A stretch of 64,000 nt of DNA from Ifrita kowaldi (lineage: Eukaryota; Chordata; Aves; Passeriformes; Cinclosomatidae): NCBI GenBank assembly GCA_013398055.1, contig VZRS01004540.1:310001-374000 (forward strand). Reading direction: 5' to 3'. Of this stretch, positions 13,701 through 26,640 are shown in pieces. A program made the translations under genes and the position numbers. The notes under the pieces are model-generated. The model did not search any database. It was given only the letters and a program-made list of their open reading frames with translations, and was not told the DNA's origin. Position 1 is the first letter of the stretch, and each line of letters starts with the position of its first letter.

Positions 13701-15693
13701 TTAGAAAGGAAATGAGACTTTTTGTGTCTTTTCATTGATTTCTGAAAAATACGTTGTCACATGTGCATCTGTGTTTTGTCTATAGGAGTTCAGAAACTAG
13801 CTCATACTGCTCTAAACCAGAATCTCATAGAAAATGTATGGTATATTACTTACTTCTCCTATTTTTAAAGTGGGATAACTCTCCAGGAATATGCCATGCA
13901 GCTCAAATGACTCTCTTATGCTCTGCATGTCTAATGGTGAATAGTCCAAGTGATTGAGTAGTAAACATTTCACAGGCCAATATTTGCAATTCCAGCTAGG
14001 CCAAATCTGAATATTTAGGTGCTCTCAGCATTTGAAAATAAGACTTGGACTTCTGTGTCAATTACATGTTGCTGTTTAATTTGTCCTAAATATTTTTAAA
14101 TCCTTTGCCTAGAAACAGCGTTCAGGTCTTATAAAGTAAATGTTTTTTAACCTTCTGCATTGGTATTTCAATATATTTATACAGACATGCTGAAAGAATA
14201 CTGAATTTCTTTAAAACATAAATAGTTTATTAGAATTCTCTGTATTCATTACTTTACATAGAAGGAATATGTAGTTTAATCAATAATTACTGATTTTTTC
14301 CATATTTCATTTCTGTCATTGTGCTAAAATAGTTCCACATATCATTACTTTTTGTTATGTCTGCTGACTATGACAAGCATGAATGCCATTTACTCAATAA
14401 AATTAAGAAAAAGTAATATAATAGTTTTGTCCCCTATCATTATTTCAATCTGCGCATGGAGTTTTTAGGGAGTCTCCTAAAGGCAGGAATTTTTATGGTG
14501 TTATAAAAAGCACACAATTTTTTTCTGTTCAAAATATCAAATTTCCCTTCATTGGAAAAAGCAATGGGATACACAGGTGTGACACAGGCAGTCTTTTATA
14601 TTTAATGCAGGATCCCACAACATTACTATGAAACATGTAGACAAAAAACAGATGAAAACAACAAATGAAACTGCCAGAAATAAAAGAAGCAAATTATAGA
14701 AGAGTTTTTTCTATTTGGAAATTTTCTCAAAAAATCCATATAATGCATCAAATTTCTGTGGTGCAACTGAGTTGCATAGTAAAAGGTACAACTGAATTCT
14801 GGGACACAGAAACACAAGGATTTGCAGCTGCAGCTCTAGAGAGTATGCAGTAGCTGATCTGTTTGGAGCTTCTTCACCTCATCACAGTATTGGAACACAA
14901 CATTTTTTATGAATTTAGGTGTGGTATGACACCATAAAAATTTAGTTTCCCAAATCTAGTACCTTCACAAGAAGCCATATGTCTTTAAAAAGAAAAGGAA
15001 GGTTCAATGTTGGTAGCCAGCAGTTATGAAAAATTGAAACAGAGAAGTATTTTAGGGTCAGACTTTCCCTTAAGCATATTTTTTTTCTTTTATCCTGTTT
15101 GATCTGCTCCTATTAGTGCATTAATTTGCAGGTGGTTACATGATGCAGATGTAGCTGTTAAGAATTTTGTGTTGGTTTCTATCTTTGAACCTGTGAACCC
15201 ATGACTGAAATCAAGGGATGTCATTTTCTTTTATCCTGCCATTTTACTTAAAACTTAGGGCTTGTGTGGCTATTAGAAGTACACAGTAGGCGCACATGGA
15301 TAGTGATGGGAATTTCATTGCTTTCAATTTCAATATGCCTGCAAGCCAAAGGCTTTGGTCTAGCAAGAAGTCAGTCCAGAAAGAAAGGCAAGATAAAACC
15401 CCCACTGCCATCCACCAAAAAGGTGAGTCAAACCCATTAAATTATAGTACAGAAACATTAGGCTAGAACAATGTTACTGTCTTAGATGACACAGTCATCT
15501 CTCAGCTGAAGTTCCTCTGCTGAAGCAAGTCTGATAAAGCAGTGACAAATGAGTGAAACTAAATTCTGAGCTGCATTGGTGTTCATCATTAGCAAAGCTG
15601 CCTGTTCATTTTTTCATTGCCAGGCACAGCTTAGGACTATGTGTCATTTTGGGTGATGTTTGTCTAGAAGAACTTGTGATTTTCTGCAAATAC

Positions 15694-15711
15694 GTATGTA
15701 TGTGTGTGTGT
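15694..15711. repeat. GT-rich microsatellite
   Basis: A GTATGTATGTGTGTGTGT run seen directly; it is slightly interrupted by GTAT units at its left end. Confidence 0.9.
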
Positions 15712-18700
15712 ATAATGTAGATACATCTTGTGTTTATGCAAGTGTGTAGTAGAACAACCTGAAAAAAATTATTTTTTCAGTTAATAAAAAGTTAGCCTGT
15801 TAGTAAAAGCTTGGAAGTATAATGTAAGAAGCAACACATGGAAGCAATTTTAATAATTAGAGAAAGCACGGGAGACTAGGCTTTGTTCAGATGAGTCCTA
15901 GTACAGTAAAGAATTGATGAAAGAGAATAAAAAATAAAACAGAGAAAGGAGAAAGAAGAGAATGAGCATTCTCCAGCTCTGTTTACATAGACTTAGAACC
16001 AGTGCATAAACTTTGGATGAGATGATTTTTAGGATAAAAGCTAAACAGCAATGAAAACCCAGCTTCAAGAGGGTTATAATCCTAATAACATTTTTGTTAT
16101 TAAAAATCCTAAAGAGAACATTCCCAGATACTGTATGTTTTTTTAAGTGGAAAACATCACTTTCGCAAATATATTGGGTTGTGGGGAATGTCAAACTTTG
16201 GATCTTACTCTCAACAAGATAAGAACAGTAAGACCAGAATGCAATTGTTACATATTAGCATACATAGATAAAATGCAATGACATATTCATATCTGACTTC
16301 TGAAGGTTCAGGCAGTTAAGGGGGTTAAGTTCAATTCTGCCAGGTAGCTTGGAGAAAGCATCTCACCTCCTCATCCTAGTCTTCTGAGGGATTCCAACCT
16401 TCAAAACACTAGGTGCTTCCTCCATGCTTCCTGGATTTATGTTCAACAGTGTGGAATGACCAAAAAGAAAGCATATCTCATATACAGACCCATGGATTTC
16501 CCAGTGATACTGGTGGCATTATTATGGCTCATATTGACGTATGGCAGAAGTCATTACTCTTCCAGCAAAGTTATACCCACACAACACACCAGTAAGCAAA
16601 ATTGCTCAACCAAAATAAAAAGGGAATTTAATCACTCCGTTAAATTATTAGTGGTACTTTACAGGTATCACTATTACCTGAACTTCTTTCTCACTGTTTG
16701 GTCGCAAATGGTTTCATGATCCCTTAGGCAAGTGCAGGTGAATGGTATCCATAATGATATGTTAACTCAGTGTTTACGGTGGAAAGTTCATCAGGTCATC
16801 TTCAAATTTTTTCTCTTTTTTTCTTTTTTTTTTTTTTTATGTTGGTGTTTGTCAATAAGTGTCTTTTCTATTTAGTCTGCAGTTCTCTATTGTAAAAATG
16901 CTTTTCTTAAAATTGCTTGCTGGACCTTTGATAGAAATGGTGCAGGGAAGTACTGTCATATATGCTATTGATAAGTATTAACTCAAACAATTAAGCATTA
17001 GATAAAGCCATTTAATAGAACAAGTTTGAGTAAGTGCAGAGATTAATAATAGTGAACAAGGTCTGCAGTTTAACAACAACCATTTTATTTTTCTAGTTGA
17101 CTTTAGCCACCCAGTTGTTTCACAGCTAGTGCAATAAACTGTTTAAGACAAATCAAGACAATTCTAGACTTCAATTTTACTTGAATATGTTGTCACCTTC
17201 CCATGAGAGTATAGAGTTTCAGGGAACAGATTTCATTTGAATTCACTCGGGCTTGTGTTCTGCTAGTAATACTTGATATTCTGTCCTAAAAATAAAAAAC
17301 AAGTGGATGAAATTGTCTGAAGAGAAATCAAGATTTACCCGAGACTTTGGTAGGAATTACCATTATAGAGGAAGCATTGGTGTTCTGGAAAGTTTCTGCA
17401 AATTTTCACTTGAATGTGATATATCGTATCATGATCTGGACTTAAGCAATAATATAATCAAATAAACATTTTTTTCTAAAAGGCCACTGCCATCTGGTGA
17501 TTAATGCCTGTTAAAAATGTAGTGATATTTCTTGTCAAATGAGCCTTTTCTAAATCAATATCACTTAAGAAAGCCCATCTGTTATAGATAACAACCTTTT
17601 ACTTATTTAATTTTTTCATTCCATTGAGTTTGTTGCAACTTTACTTACCGTTTTAGCAAAGCTGGTCTGACATTCCTAACATCCTCGCTAGTGCATGCAT
17701 AATTAATAGTAAGCAAACAGGTTCAGAAAAATTAATAGTGACAACCAAAGCACCAAGACCATTTGCTCATCTCTTTTGCCTGTATGCACCCAGAAATCTT
17801 TCTTAGAGACTAACGTAGACATAACATGGTATCTGAGAATCTCGTAAAAACAGATCTCTCTCCAAGAGAAAAAAAGACTGGAAGGACTAAATGGCATGTT
17901 TGCCTATGCCTTGAGTTTATCTATACATATTGCAGCTCTGGAATAACTTAAATTTGAACTCTCTAAATATGTTCTTTCTCTGTCTTTCTGGGTCTTGGAA
18001 AGCAGCCATTGTTGAGATATGCATTTCTTAATTTGTTAAATTTCTTAAATCTGAAAATATATGGAATTTCCACAGGGTGGTTTTTCTGATTAGTTTGTTT
18101 TTTATTTTGTTTTGTTTTGTGTTGAAAAACTGAAGGTTGTATCTTTAGTTCTAAAAGCAGTGAAAAGGTGGAAGACAAAACAAGAACGTGAAACGTTTCC
18201 AAAAATCTTAAGATGCTGAGTAACTGCTTTGTGCTTTTTATGGGGGTCTCAATCCGAACAAGTTTGGTAAAAACAGTTCATATGACAAAATCTACCTGGG
18301 TTTTTGGAAAACAGTTTTGTGAAATACAAGATGACAGACTGCTAATAAGCCACGAAGCACCAGGCATCCAGGGCAGATCAGTGAGCAAAAACACTGGAGG
18401 CAGAGAATTTGTAAAGGCTTGAGTAATGAAGAAGCAGTAGTGAGAGTGAGAACTACAGAAGGGTAAAATCCCTTTTCTATTGATGAACTACGACCAAAGC
18501 CTTTTCACTTATTTTTACATTGAAATGCAGTCTTAAGGAAGGAATGGTGCCAGCAGTGTCTGCAGTTCTATGTCTAGAGTCTCGTTGCCCACAGGTTCAG
18601 GTCATTACTCCTGTTAATAGTATCAACATTGGCAAGGTGTCATAGATTAGAACACTAATCTCTAGTGAATATATGTAAATTGGCGGATTTATTTATATTT

Positions 18701-21186
18701 TATTATGATTTCTGGGCTACAGCAAAGTATTTAAGCTAATATATTTCACCCAGAAGTGCATTCCTAGAAAAGAACAGATGACTGGCAAGCTAAGAACTTT
18801 AACCCTTCAGAAGTATGCTGCATTGTGTATAAAATTACAGTGTTTGTATTCACTTACAGTTCTTGAAGTGAAAAAATGACATGCCAGTACAGCCAGTATG
18901 CATATATATGTGCATGTACTTCACGTGATATTTGTAGCTTTAGATAACAATATGAAAAGCACTTCACTATCATGAAGAAGAACAATCAGCAAAACATCCA
19001 CTAATCAGCAAATATCAACTTTAAAGAGAGCTTCTGGGGTTACATATTTGAATTAAAATATCCATCTATTCAGCTGGCTTGTTTGTTCCTCACTTTTGAA
19101 AAAAACAACCAATTTCAAACTTGATTTGGATAGCCAAGTCAACATTTTATGAATTTCCAGGAAAACACTACTTTCTGTAGCTCTTCAGAAACTTTTTCAA
19201 GTACTGTGCATTTATTTTCTGATAACTCTTCATATAATTTATGGCATAGATGTAATATCTACATCATCTGTAAACCAACCTTATGAGGCATGTTTTACAC
19301 TTCCATCACTAATTTGACCTTATTCCAGGGAAGCATCCCTGATCAATGCACTATATGCTCCACACATACAGTTTCACTTGAGCTGATGATATTTAAATAA
19401 ATGCACTTAGCATAATACAGAAAACATGGCATGGTGTTCATGTTGCAGAACATCTTATTCATTAGAAATCAGTGCAAACTTCTTGAATTTAGAAAAAAAA
19501 CCAGGCAAGTATAATACTAAATTGTAATTAAATACAACTGCTCAGCTCCCATCCTTGACACAGACTCCAGGTTTGATCAGATGCATATCCTGCAGAGGTG
19601 AGCCAGAGCCCCTATCTGGCTCCTTAGGAAAATATTCAGTTTGCAATGTTAAGTAAGAAATAGAATATATGGCAGCTCTTGCAGGTACAATTGGTCTTAC
19701 TATAGAACCCTGCTTACTATTTACCATTAATGTTGAGGAAATAGTGGAAAGCAGACCAATCCATGGCCAGTGACAACTGAAGCAACAGATGTGTCCAAAA
19801 GACATGTCAAACTGCCTGTGGTAGTCCAAAAAGAAAAGAGGGAAGCTAGCTGGTAGACCACAGTGCAGAGTGAGAAGCGGGAGGGGAGAATGCTTTGTCC
19901 AAGGGAGAAGAGACTTGCTTTATCTTTCCTGCTCAGCTCATCAGCTCCCCTTTCTTCCTTCTAGAGGAGTCTTCATCATCCTTGTGTAACAGAGGTGCTG
20001 TTGCAGCTACTTTTATCTCTTGATATTGCTTTATCCTCTCCATCACTACCACCAACTTTCCATTTAAATCAATTTAAATTAATGTCTCCATTGACTGTGT
20101 CGGAGATTTAATAACTGCTCACATTACAAAAGATGCTTTTAAAATTGATTTTTATGTCTTTTTGTTTAACTAGCTGTGCTGGAAGTTGAACAAAAAGAAT
20201 TATTCAATTGATCAATTTTTAAAAACTATCACGTCGTCTGGTTTTGAATGGCAAATCACTGTGCGAAAATAGTTCGTATAGTAATGGTAGATAGTCCTAA
20301 AACAAGTATTTTAGATAACTTGGGCAAAACTTAATCAATGACAGTTTAGAAACTGAAGTTTACCAAAATGTGGGCATGTCAGAAGGACAAGAGTATATGT
20401 TATGTATATATAAATACACATGAGTATAAATATCCTGTTTATCTACAGAATATGTTGAGCTCTTTGTGAACTTCGATCTGATTAGGTGTAAGATATAGGG
20501 AGCTTCTTTAAGGGAATATGCTACTGATTTCATTGTAATATCTAAGAAGTTAAAGGCTAATGATCATCCTCTACTGATGCTCTGTACTACCTTGTTTCAG
20601 GTAACATCTGAACACAGGCACAAAATTCCATATATATTTGTTCCTGACGGGACAGAAAAGTGGGATGTAGGAGAGCTAGGTGGGGTGTTTTTTGGTTTTG
20701 TTTTTTTTTTTTTTCCTTTCCAAATTGTTCAGTCACAGTTATGGATGACATTGTATACAATGTTTTGTTTATTCCTCTACAGATAAGGCCAACGGCATGA
20801 TTAACATGCTACTTAATTACTCTGTCTCTTTTTTCTAATCCTACTCTTTTAAAAATAAATATAAATTAAATACAGAAAGTGGTTGCTTTATGTGTCACCC
20901 TTGCATCTTATATATTTAATTACCAGATCACAGATTTTGACACAATGTTTATTTATCTGCAAAATGTGTTATTTTTATAAGTTGGTTATAAAGATCTTCG
21001 GAAAAGACACGATTATGATCAATATTTCTACAGACTTCTTTAACTCAACCCAGTGCCAAACTTACTTCTTTCTATTCAAATTATTTTATAGGAAACATTT
21101 CTGCTTCATTTTGCTTTACCTTCTCTTGCAGTCAGGACATAGAGATTTGGCAGAAAATATACCCCCTTTCCTTACAGCTGGTTCTC

Positions 21187-21420
21187 AGGGATCAGAAAGG
21201 TTGGGTGCGGCTGGGCTTAATTTGTGATTACAGCCAATTCAGCACCACCAATCCCGTTGAGTTTAATAAAACTTGCACAACCACTGATTAACGAACCATG
21301 CAGTTTAGCAATCCAATGCATAAGGTCTGGCCAAGTTCAGCAAGAGCTTACAGAATCCAGATTCATGAATAGCGAAGTTTAGTGAAGCGACAGAGCAGAA
21401 AATGTTTCTAATTATTATGC
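21187..21420. repeat. Probable dispersed repeat or LTR fragment
   Basis: This block is less AT-rich than its surroundings and contains CpG sites and words such as GATTAACGAACCATGCAG and GAATAGCGAAGTTTAGTGAA. It also has an AATAAA on plus inside TTTAATAAAACTTGCAC. The style resembles bird retroelement LTRs, but I cannot name a family and the boundaries are guesses. Confidence 0.35.
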
Positions 21421-24400
21421 AGCAGTCAAATTGATTGCTATACAAAATTCTATACATTAAATATTCTCCTTCCTTCTGTTGAAATCATATTTCCCACCAA
21501 GTTTCTAAACAATTATTTTGCACCTTCACATTCAAGACTATTTACTGTTCTTTAAATGTCACTGTATTTATTATCCCTCTGTCACCCATTGAAGAAGAAA
21601 TTGGATCAGGTAGTTGTCAAATGTTTCAACAAATCTTATAAACAACCGTTTTTTAATCACATTCTTATATTACTCTGGAAGGATTTTCACCATGATCTAG
21701 GAAGTTTCTCTCTTGTGACCTGGATCTCTAATTTCTCATCACAGATCTGGGGGGCGTGGTGGGGAAATACAGAAGCTGCAGGGTGTTGATGGAAAATAAA
21801 TAAAGGATGAGAGTTATTTTCTACAAATCAAACAAATTTCCTTTAAGCAAAAAACCTTTTAAGATCAGCCAGCCACTCAGGAGGTTAAGTGAATTAATTG
21901 TCTAGCTGTGAGGGAAGTGAGAGCTATCTATGTCTGTCCCGCCATACCCTCCCACTCCACTGAAGGGTCTGTTCTAAAGAACAGCTAGCAGGGGGTTTTT
22001 TGGGTGTTTGCTCATCCACTGAGGCTTCTGTTTGATTTGTTTATGACTGTTTTGCATAATATTGTGCAAAATATCACTTGCACATTTTTGATTTCTCCCT
22101 AGTTGATGGTTAAAGTAGAAATTAATATGATAAATAGTATTTATAGAGCACTGCTATATATGGACTGATACAGAGTCCAGCTGTTTTAGCTGGGTTTGCT
22201 TCAATATGAATTCCAAATATGAAGATACATGAAATCACAGAAGTTGAAAAGAAGAACTCCATGAGTTTTGATTTTTTTTTTTTTTGGTAATACAAAATGA
22301 ACAGATGACTATCATTACCAGCAGAAAAAAGAGAAAAAAATACATTGACAATTAATTTCATAAAACAAAAAAAGATGATAGGATTAATGAGTTATTATAA
22401 TGTGGTCAATCACAAGCATTTTTTGGTTTCACTACCTTTATGTAAGTTTCAAATTATTCAGGCTGTGCAACATATAGTATTTCAAGAAGTAAACTCAAAA
22501 CATATTAGTCCAGTCCTACAAGTAGTTCGGTTACCCACGCATTATAGTTTGTTAAATGTAAGAACTAAGTTTCTGTAAAACATATAAATTAATTTTTTGA
22601 ATTTTATTATTTATTCATCCATGATTAACTGCACAAGCCCATAATTCTTGCATTTACCAAAAAAGTGACCTATTAGTTTTTCAGCACTAAAAGTGAAATG
22701 AGAATTCTCTGCCTACCTGCATGAAAAGTTCTGTCTTCAGATTAAAATCTAATCTCCAGAAGTCTAACTGCTTTTATGGAAGAGATTTGTTAGACACAAT
22801 TTGGTGCTGTGTTGTACACAGCTGTCTTTTGTTCTTTTGGATGGGAACAAAAGTGCCAGCTATGCAGTGATGGCGAGACTGTATCAATCAGAAGTTTGCC
22901 TGTGTTCAATTAAGTTCATAGTTTTCTGAACTTACACTACTTTCCTCATCCTGAGAAATAGAATAGCAATAATATTTTGGATATATTTATGATATATTTA
23001 TGTATAATGCTTTAACCTGATATGGAAGGCACCCTTTAGTAGAATAGACACATTCACACTTTCTTAAACATGAAATGACAGAAATAGCTAAACAAAACCA
23101 GTCATATGCCAGGCATATACCTGAAATCAGCAAAGGCTTCAAAAATAATTCTTGACTTTATAAATGAGAGAGTTATAGAATGAATAGCTCAAAATTTAAA
23201 TATTTGACTTACAATATGACAATTAATTTGCTAACTCTCTTATCAAGTAAATACCAGCTTTTAATTTTAATCAATTCTTGAATTCTAAAGAAGCTTTTAT
23301 AATTTGTCTTGAAATCCACCATGGTTAAGATTTTCAGTAGCGATGTTTCAAATTTAGTGTCCCATACTAAGTCTCTGAGGAAGCAATGATTTTACGTCAT
23401 TCTGAACATCCTCTCTATCGAATATCATTACAGTCTTAGCCACGCCCCCTCCTGCCAAAACCAGGACAGGATGTAAAGTTATGTCTCCAGAAAACAAGGT
23501 TGGAAACAGGCTATGAGCTTTCAAAAATGCAGGGAAAAATAAAAAAAGACACGATTTAAATTATAAGAAGAGTGAGCAGTGCTGGAACAGATGTCTCATC
23601 CAATTTAAATGGTGTTTCTTTCCAAGACACCTTAGATTATAATCTGAGTCTTAATAAAATTAAAGAATGTATTCCAATGCTACTATGTTAATGACAAAAA
23701 CTCAGCTGAAATTCATCTTTTTGTAGTGAAATTAGGGATCATATCCTCTCGTTAGTGTAGTCTAAGTGTATTATCATTTTATACTGTGAATTCAGTGCTA
23801 ATATAAATAATAAACTACCTAGTAATTTGACATTTTCTTCAACAAAACATGCCAAATTCAAGAAAAAATATTTAAAAAGCATTATTTTGACTTTCTTTTC
23901 AATGGTCTGTAACAATAAACAGTAGATCTTCAGCTGCGGAATGGGACCTAGTGCCATGCTCAAGATACTAGCATACAAATAGTATAACAGAAAATGACAC
24001 ATCATAGGTTATTGCTGGCTCACTGGCTCAAAGAAAGAAAGAGAGGATATTAATTAAAACTAGTGATGGTTTAGACAGGAGAGTTGCAGGGGAGGGGGAA
24101 AGTGTACAGATATATAATGTCCAGAAGAGATCTAACACTGAAATTATTCCCTTCTGCCTCTAACAAGAAAATTCGGTCTGTGACAAGAAGAGTCCATTAA
24201 CTGATGTGACCTGACTGGGCTTCTTAATTCTTCTAGCTGTATTATTAAGACAAATGAGAGGCAGAGAAGCCATGAATCTATAGGCAAACAGATCACACCT
24301 GGATGCATGTGCCAGATTAATACTTTTTACACTGCATGACTAAACCAAAGGCCAAAGTTCAAGAAAGTCAGTCAAGCAAATGATGGAATTACAGCTCAAG

Positions 24401-25147
24401 ATGAAAAAATGGAGGAGAGCAAGGAGGTATGACAAATGCTCTTTTACCAGAGGAATTATAAACAAATGTAGTCTTTTTTGATTAAGTACTTAATTTTCCT
24501 TCTTGTCTCAGGTCATTTAACAAATGGGAAAAAAAAAAGGAGTATGTATCAAAATTGCAGTTCTTACCTCATAATTTAAGGTATTTGTCAAAACAGTTAC
24601 TGAGTTTGTTACATTTCCCTCAATACATGAAAAAGACTATGTTTTGAAATGAGTTACAGAAATGAGTGGAGGAAAATACAATCAATATTTCTCTATGATA
24701 GGAAAGATAAGCAGAATTAGAATATAGAAAAACTGTAACTTTTTAAAAACTTTTTTCATTATTGATCCCAAATTAATATCATATTCATGACATCATAAAA
24801 ATATTGGATGAATTGTCATAAAAATCAAGTGAGATTATTGCTTTCTGCTATTTAGAGATGGAAACTTAAAAGCAGAAAAAAAAGTCACAGAGACCATTGT
24901 TGCCAGCTTATCCATCAAAACAACAGACAAGAATCAGTGTATTTATCTTATGTTGCAAGATTTCGGTAGCTGAAGAGGAGCTGCAGGGGTGATGGTATAC
25001 ACCCTTTAGCATGAAGGTCCAGAATAAAAAAAGCAGACTTTAGTTTTTGGTTTTGTTTTAGTTTTTGGGGTTTTTTTTTAGTTTTTTTGTAAAGTTTAGT
25101 TGAGTTCTTTTTATTGGAGTAACTCTTAGTTGTTTTTTAGTTTTTGA
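21421..25147. other. Non-coding, no gene recognised
   Basis: AT-rich sequence without a supportable exon. A T-rich, low-complexity tract built from TTTTTAG/TTTTGG words lies at about 25040-25147, immediately before the LTR piece that follows. Confidence 0.65.
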
Positions 25148-25340
25148 TGTCGGGTGCCGTTTGTGAGTGTCTGAGGCACAGACCCAGACTGGCAGGGAAT
25201 CTGAATTATTTATTCAACAGAAATGAGCTGGTTTTATACACATTTTTCAAGGCACATTATTTCCTTACATGGTAATTCTCACTACGTGACCTATCCCGTG
25301 TTGCCACATCAGCAACACACTTTCCAGATGTCCTTCTGTG
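25148..25340 (-). mobile_element. Candidate LTR fragment, minus orientation
   Basis: The plus strand starts TGTCGGGTGCC, the reverse complement of a typical retroviral LTR end (GGCACCCGACA). About 60 bases in, TTTATT at 25209-25214 gives an AATAAA poly(A) signal on minus, which fits a short R-U5 of an endogenous retrovirus LTR. The 5' side is cut off or merges with the adjacent CR1 near 25340. No internal retroviral gene is seen. The family is not identified. Confidence 0.5.
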
Positions 25341-25344
25341 GGAT

Positions 25345-25857
25345 GATCACTCGCTGTACACAACCTCACCATGAACACTGCATCCAGCTTAGGGTCCTCA
25401 GCATTAGGACCCGTTGGAGCAGATCCAGAGGAGGGTGACCAAAATGATAAAGTTGAATGGAAAACTTCCTGTGAGGACAGGCTGGGATAGTTGGGGTTTC
25501 TCATCCTGGAGAAGATGAGAAGGGAAACCTTATTGTGGCCTTTCAGATCTGAAAGTGGGCTTTTTAGAAGGACAGGGGCAACATTTTAGCAGGGCTTGTT
25601 GTGATAGAGCAAGAGGTAATGGTTTTAAACTGAAATAGGGTAAATTTAAATTAGATGTTGAGGGTGGGGAGACACTGGCATACATTGTCCGTAAATGTGA
25701 TAGACGCCTTATCCCTATCCCTGGAAGTGCTCATGGTCAGGTTGGACTGGGCTGTCAGCAACCTTAGTGGAAGATGTCCCTGCCTATTGGAAGAGTGTTG
25801 GAACTAGATGAGTTTAAAGGTCCCTTCCAACCCAAACCATTCTATAATTCTATGATT
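25345..25857 (+). mobile_element. CR1 LINE 3' end, plus orientation
   Basis: The sequence follows CR1 sense: ACTGCATCCAGCTTAGGGTC, then a short internal deletion, GATCCAGAGGAGGGTGACC, GGTAATGGTTTTAAACTGAA, and finally GGTCCCTTCCAACCCAAACC with the ATTCTATGATT-type terminal repeat at about 25845-25857. The copy is 5'-truncated and carries substitutions and small deletions, so it is a dead copy. It abuts the LTR fragment to its left. Confidence 0.95.
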
Positions 25858-26420
25858 TTGCCTGTCTGAAACAATCAAACAAAAAGACTCAAAATAATAT
25901 GTATCAATCAGCTGAGGTCCAGTTCACAGCAGAACTTTGAAGAAAATAGTCCTACAACTTATTCGTATCATACAAAACCCAGTTGGTGAAGTTATTTCTC
26001 TGTCTATCCAATATTACACCTTCTACAATGCATTGACTCTTTTGAATAAAGAAAATGTTTCACATATGTAGACACGAGTAAAGACTGGCATGCTCGGTGA
26101 CATTTCATGTGACATTTCTGGGCAGGTTAGGGGAACACAGCTTGATTGCAGCCTCAATCAAATGAGTGCAGGACTAATCAGGACACTGTTCAGAGAACAG
26201 CCATTTGAACATCACAGTCAAAAGTACAAATAATGGGTTGAGTGCTTTTATATGGAAATTGGACAGAAATCTTTTACTATTCACTATTTTCAAGCTCCAT
26301 AGTGATGGAATAGCAGATACTCTTACCAAGTATGCAAACTGCACCAAACCAGGAGGTATTGCAAGCTCTGCTGAACAGTATCCATTTTATTCTCTTGTTT
26401 ACACAGTTGTTGGATGCTCT
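25858..26420. other. Non-coding, no gene recognised
   Basis: No exon or known repeat recognised. A 142-codon open frame starting at 26205 runs into the LTR-like block on its right; it has no recognisable domain and contains the ambiguous base at 26531. Confidence 0.55.
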
Positions 26421-26424
26421 ACAC

Positions 26425-26640
26425 AGCACTCTGCTTCCAGTGCTGTGCCGGTTTGGCCAAAATCTAGCAATATATCCTCTGAGAGAAAACCAGATTACAA
26501 CCACCCTTCCCCTCCACCAGGTTCGGGAAANCAATCAATGCTTTATGCACAGCCATGCTACAGCCACCAACCTGCAGAATGTAACCCTTCTTTTTCCTCT
26601 GCACTTTATTCACTGAATGTTCTTTCCATGTAAGTTCTAC
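26425..26640. repeat. Possible LTR-like dispersed repeat
   Basis: The words GTGCCGGTTTGGCCAAAAT and ATTACAACCACCCTTCCCC resemble parts of bird endogenous-retrovirus LTRs as I recall them. No clear TG...CA ends or target-site duplication were found, so this is only a candidate. Confidence 0.35.
26531..26531. other. Ambiguous base (N)
   Basis: A single undetermined base in the assembly. Confidence 0.99.

Larger units (their letters stand above)
4500..21180. other. Non-coding, gene-desert-like
   Basis: I see no gene in this AT-rich stretch. The open frames (for example 6358-6801 on minus) have no recognisable domains. Simple repeats include a CA run at 10728-10745, a GT run at 15694-15711, T-runs near 16800-16840 and a T-rich tract near 20690-20715. 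No tRNA, rRNA or known small RNA was recognised. Confidence 0.65.

Noticed and set aside
26205..26633. 142-codon open frame
   Set aside because: It runs into an LTR-like block, spans an ambiguous base and has no recognisable domain.
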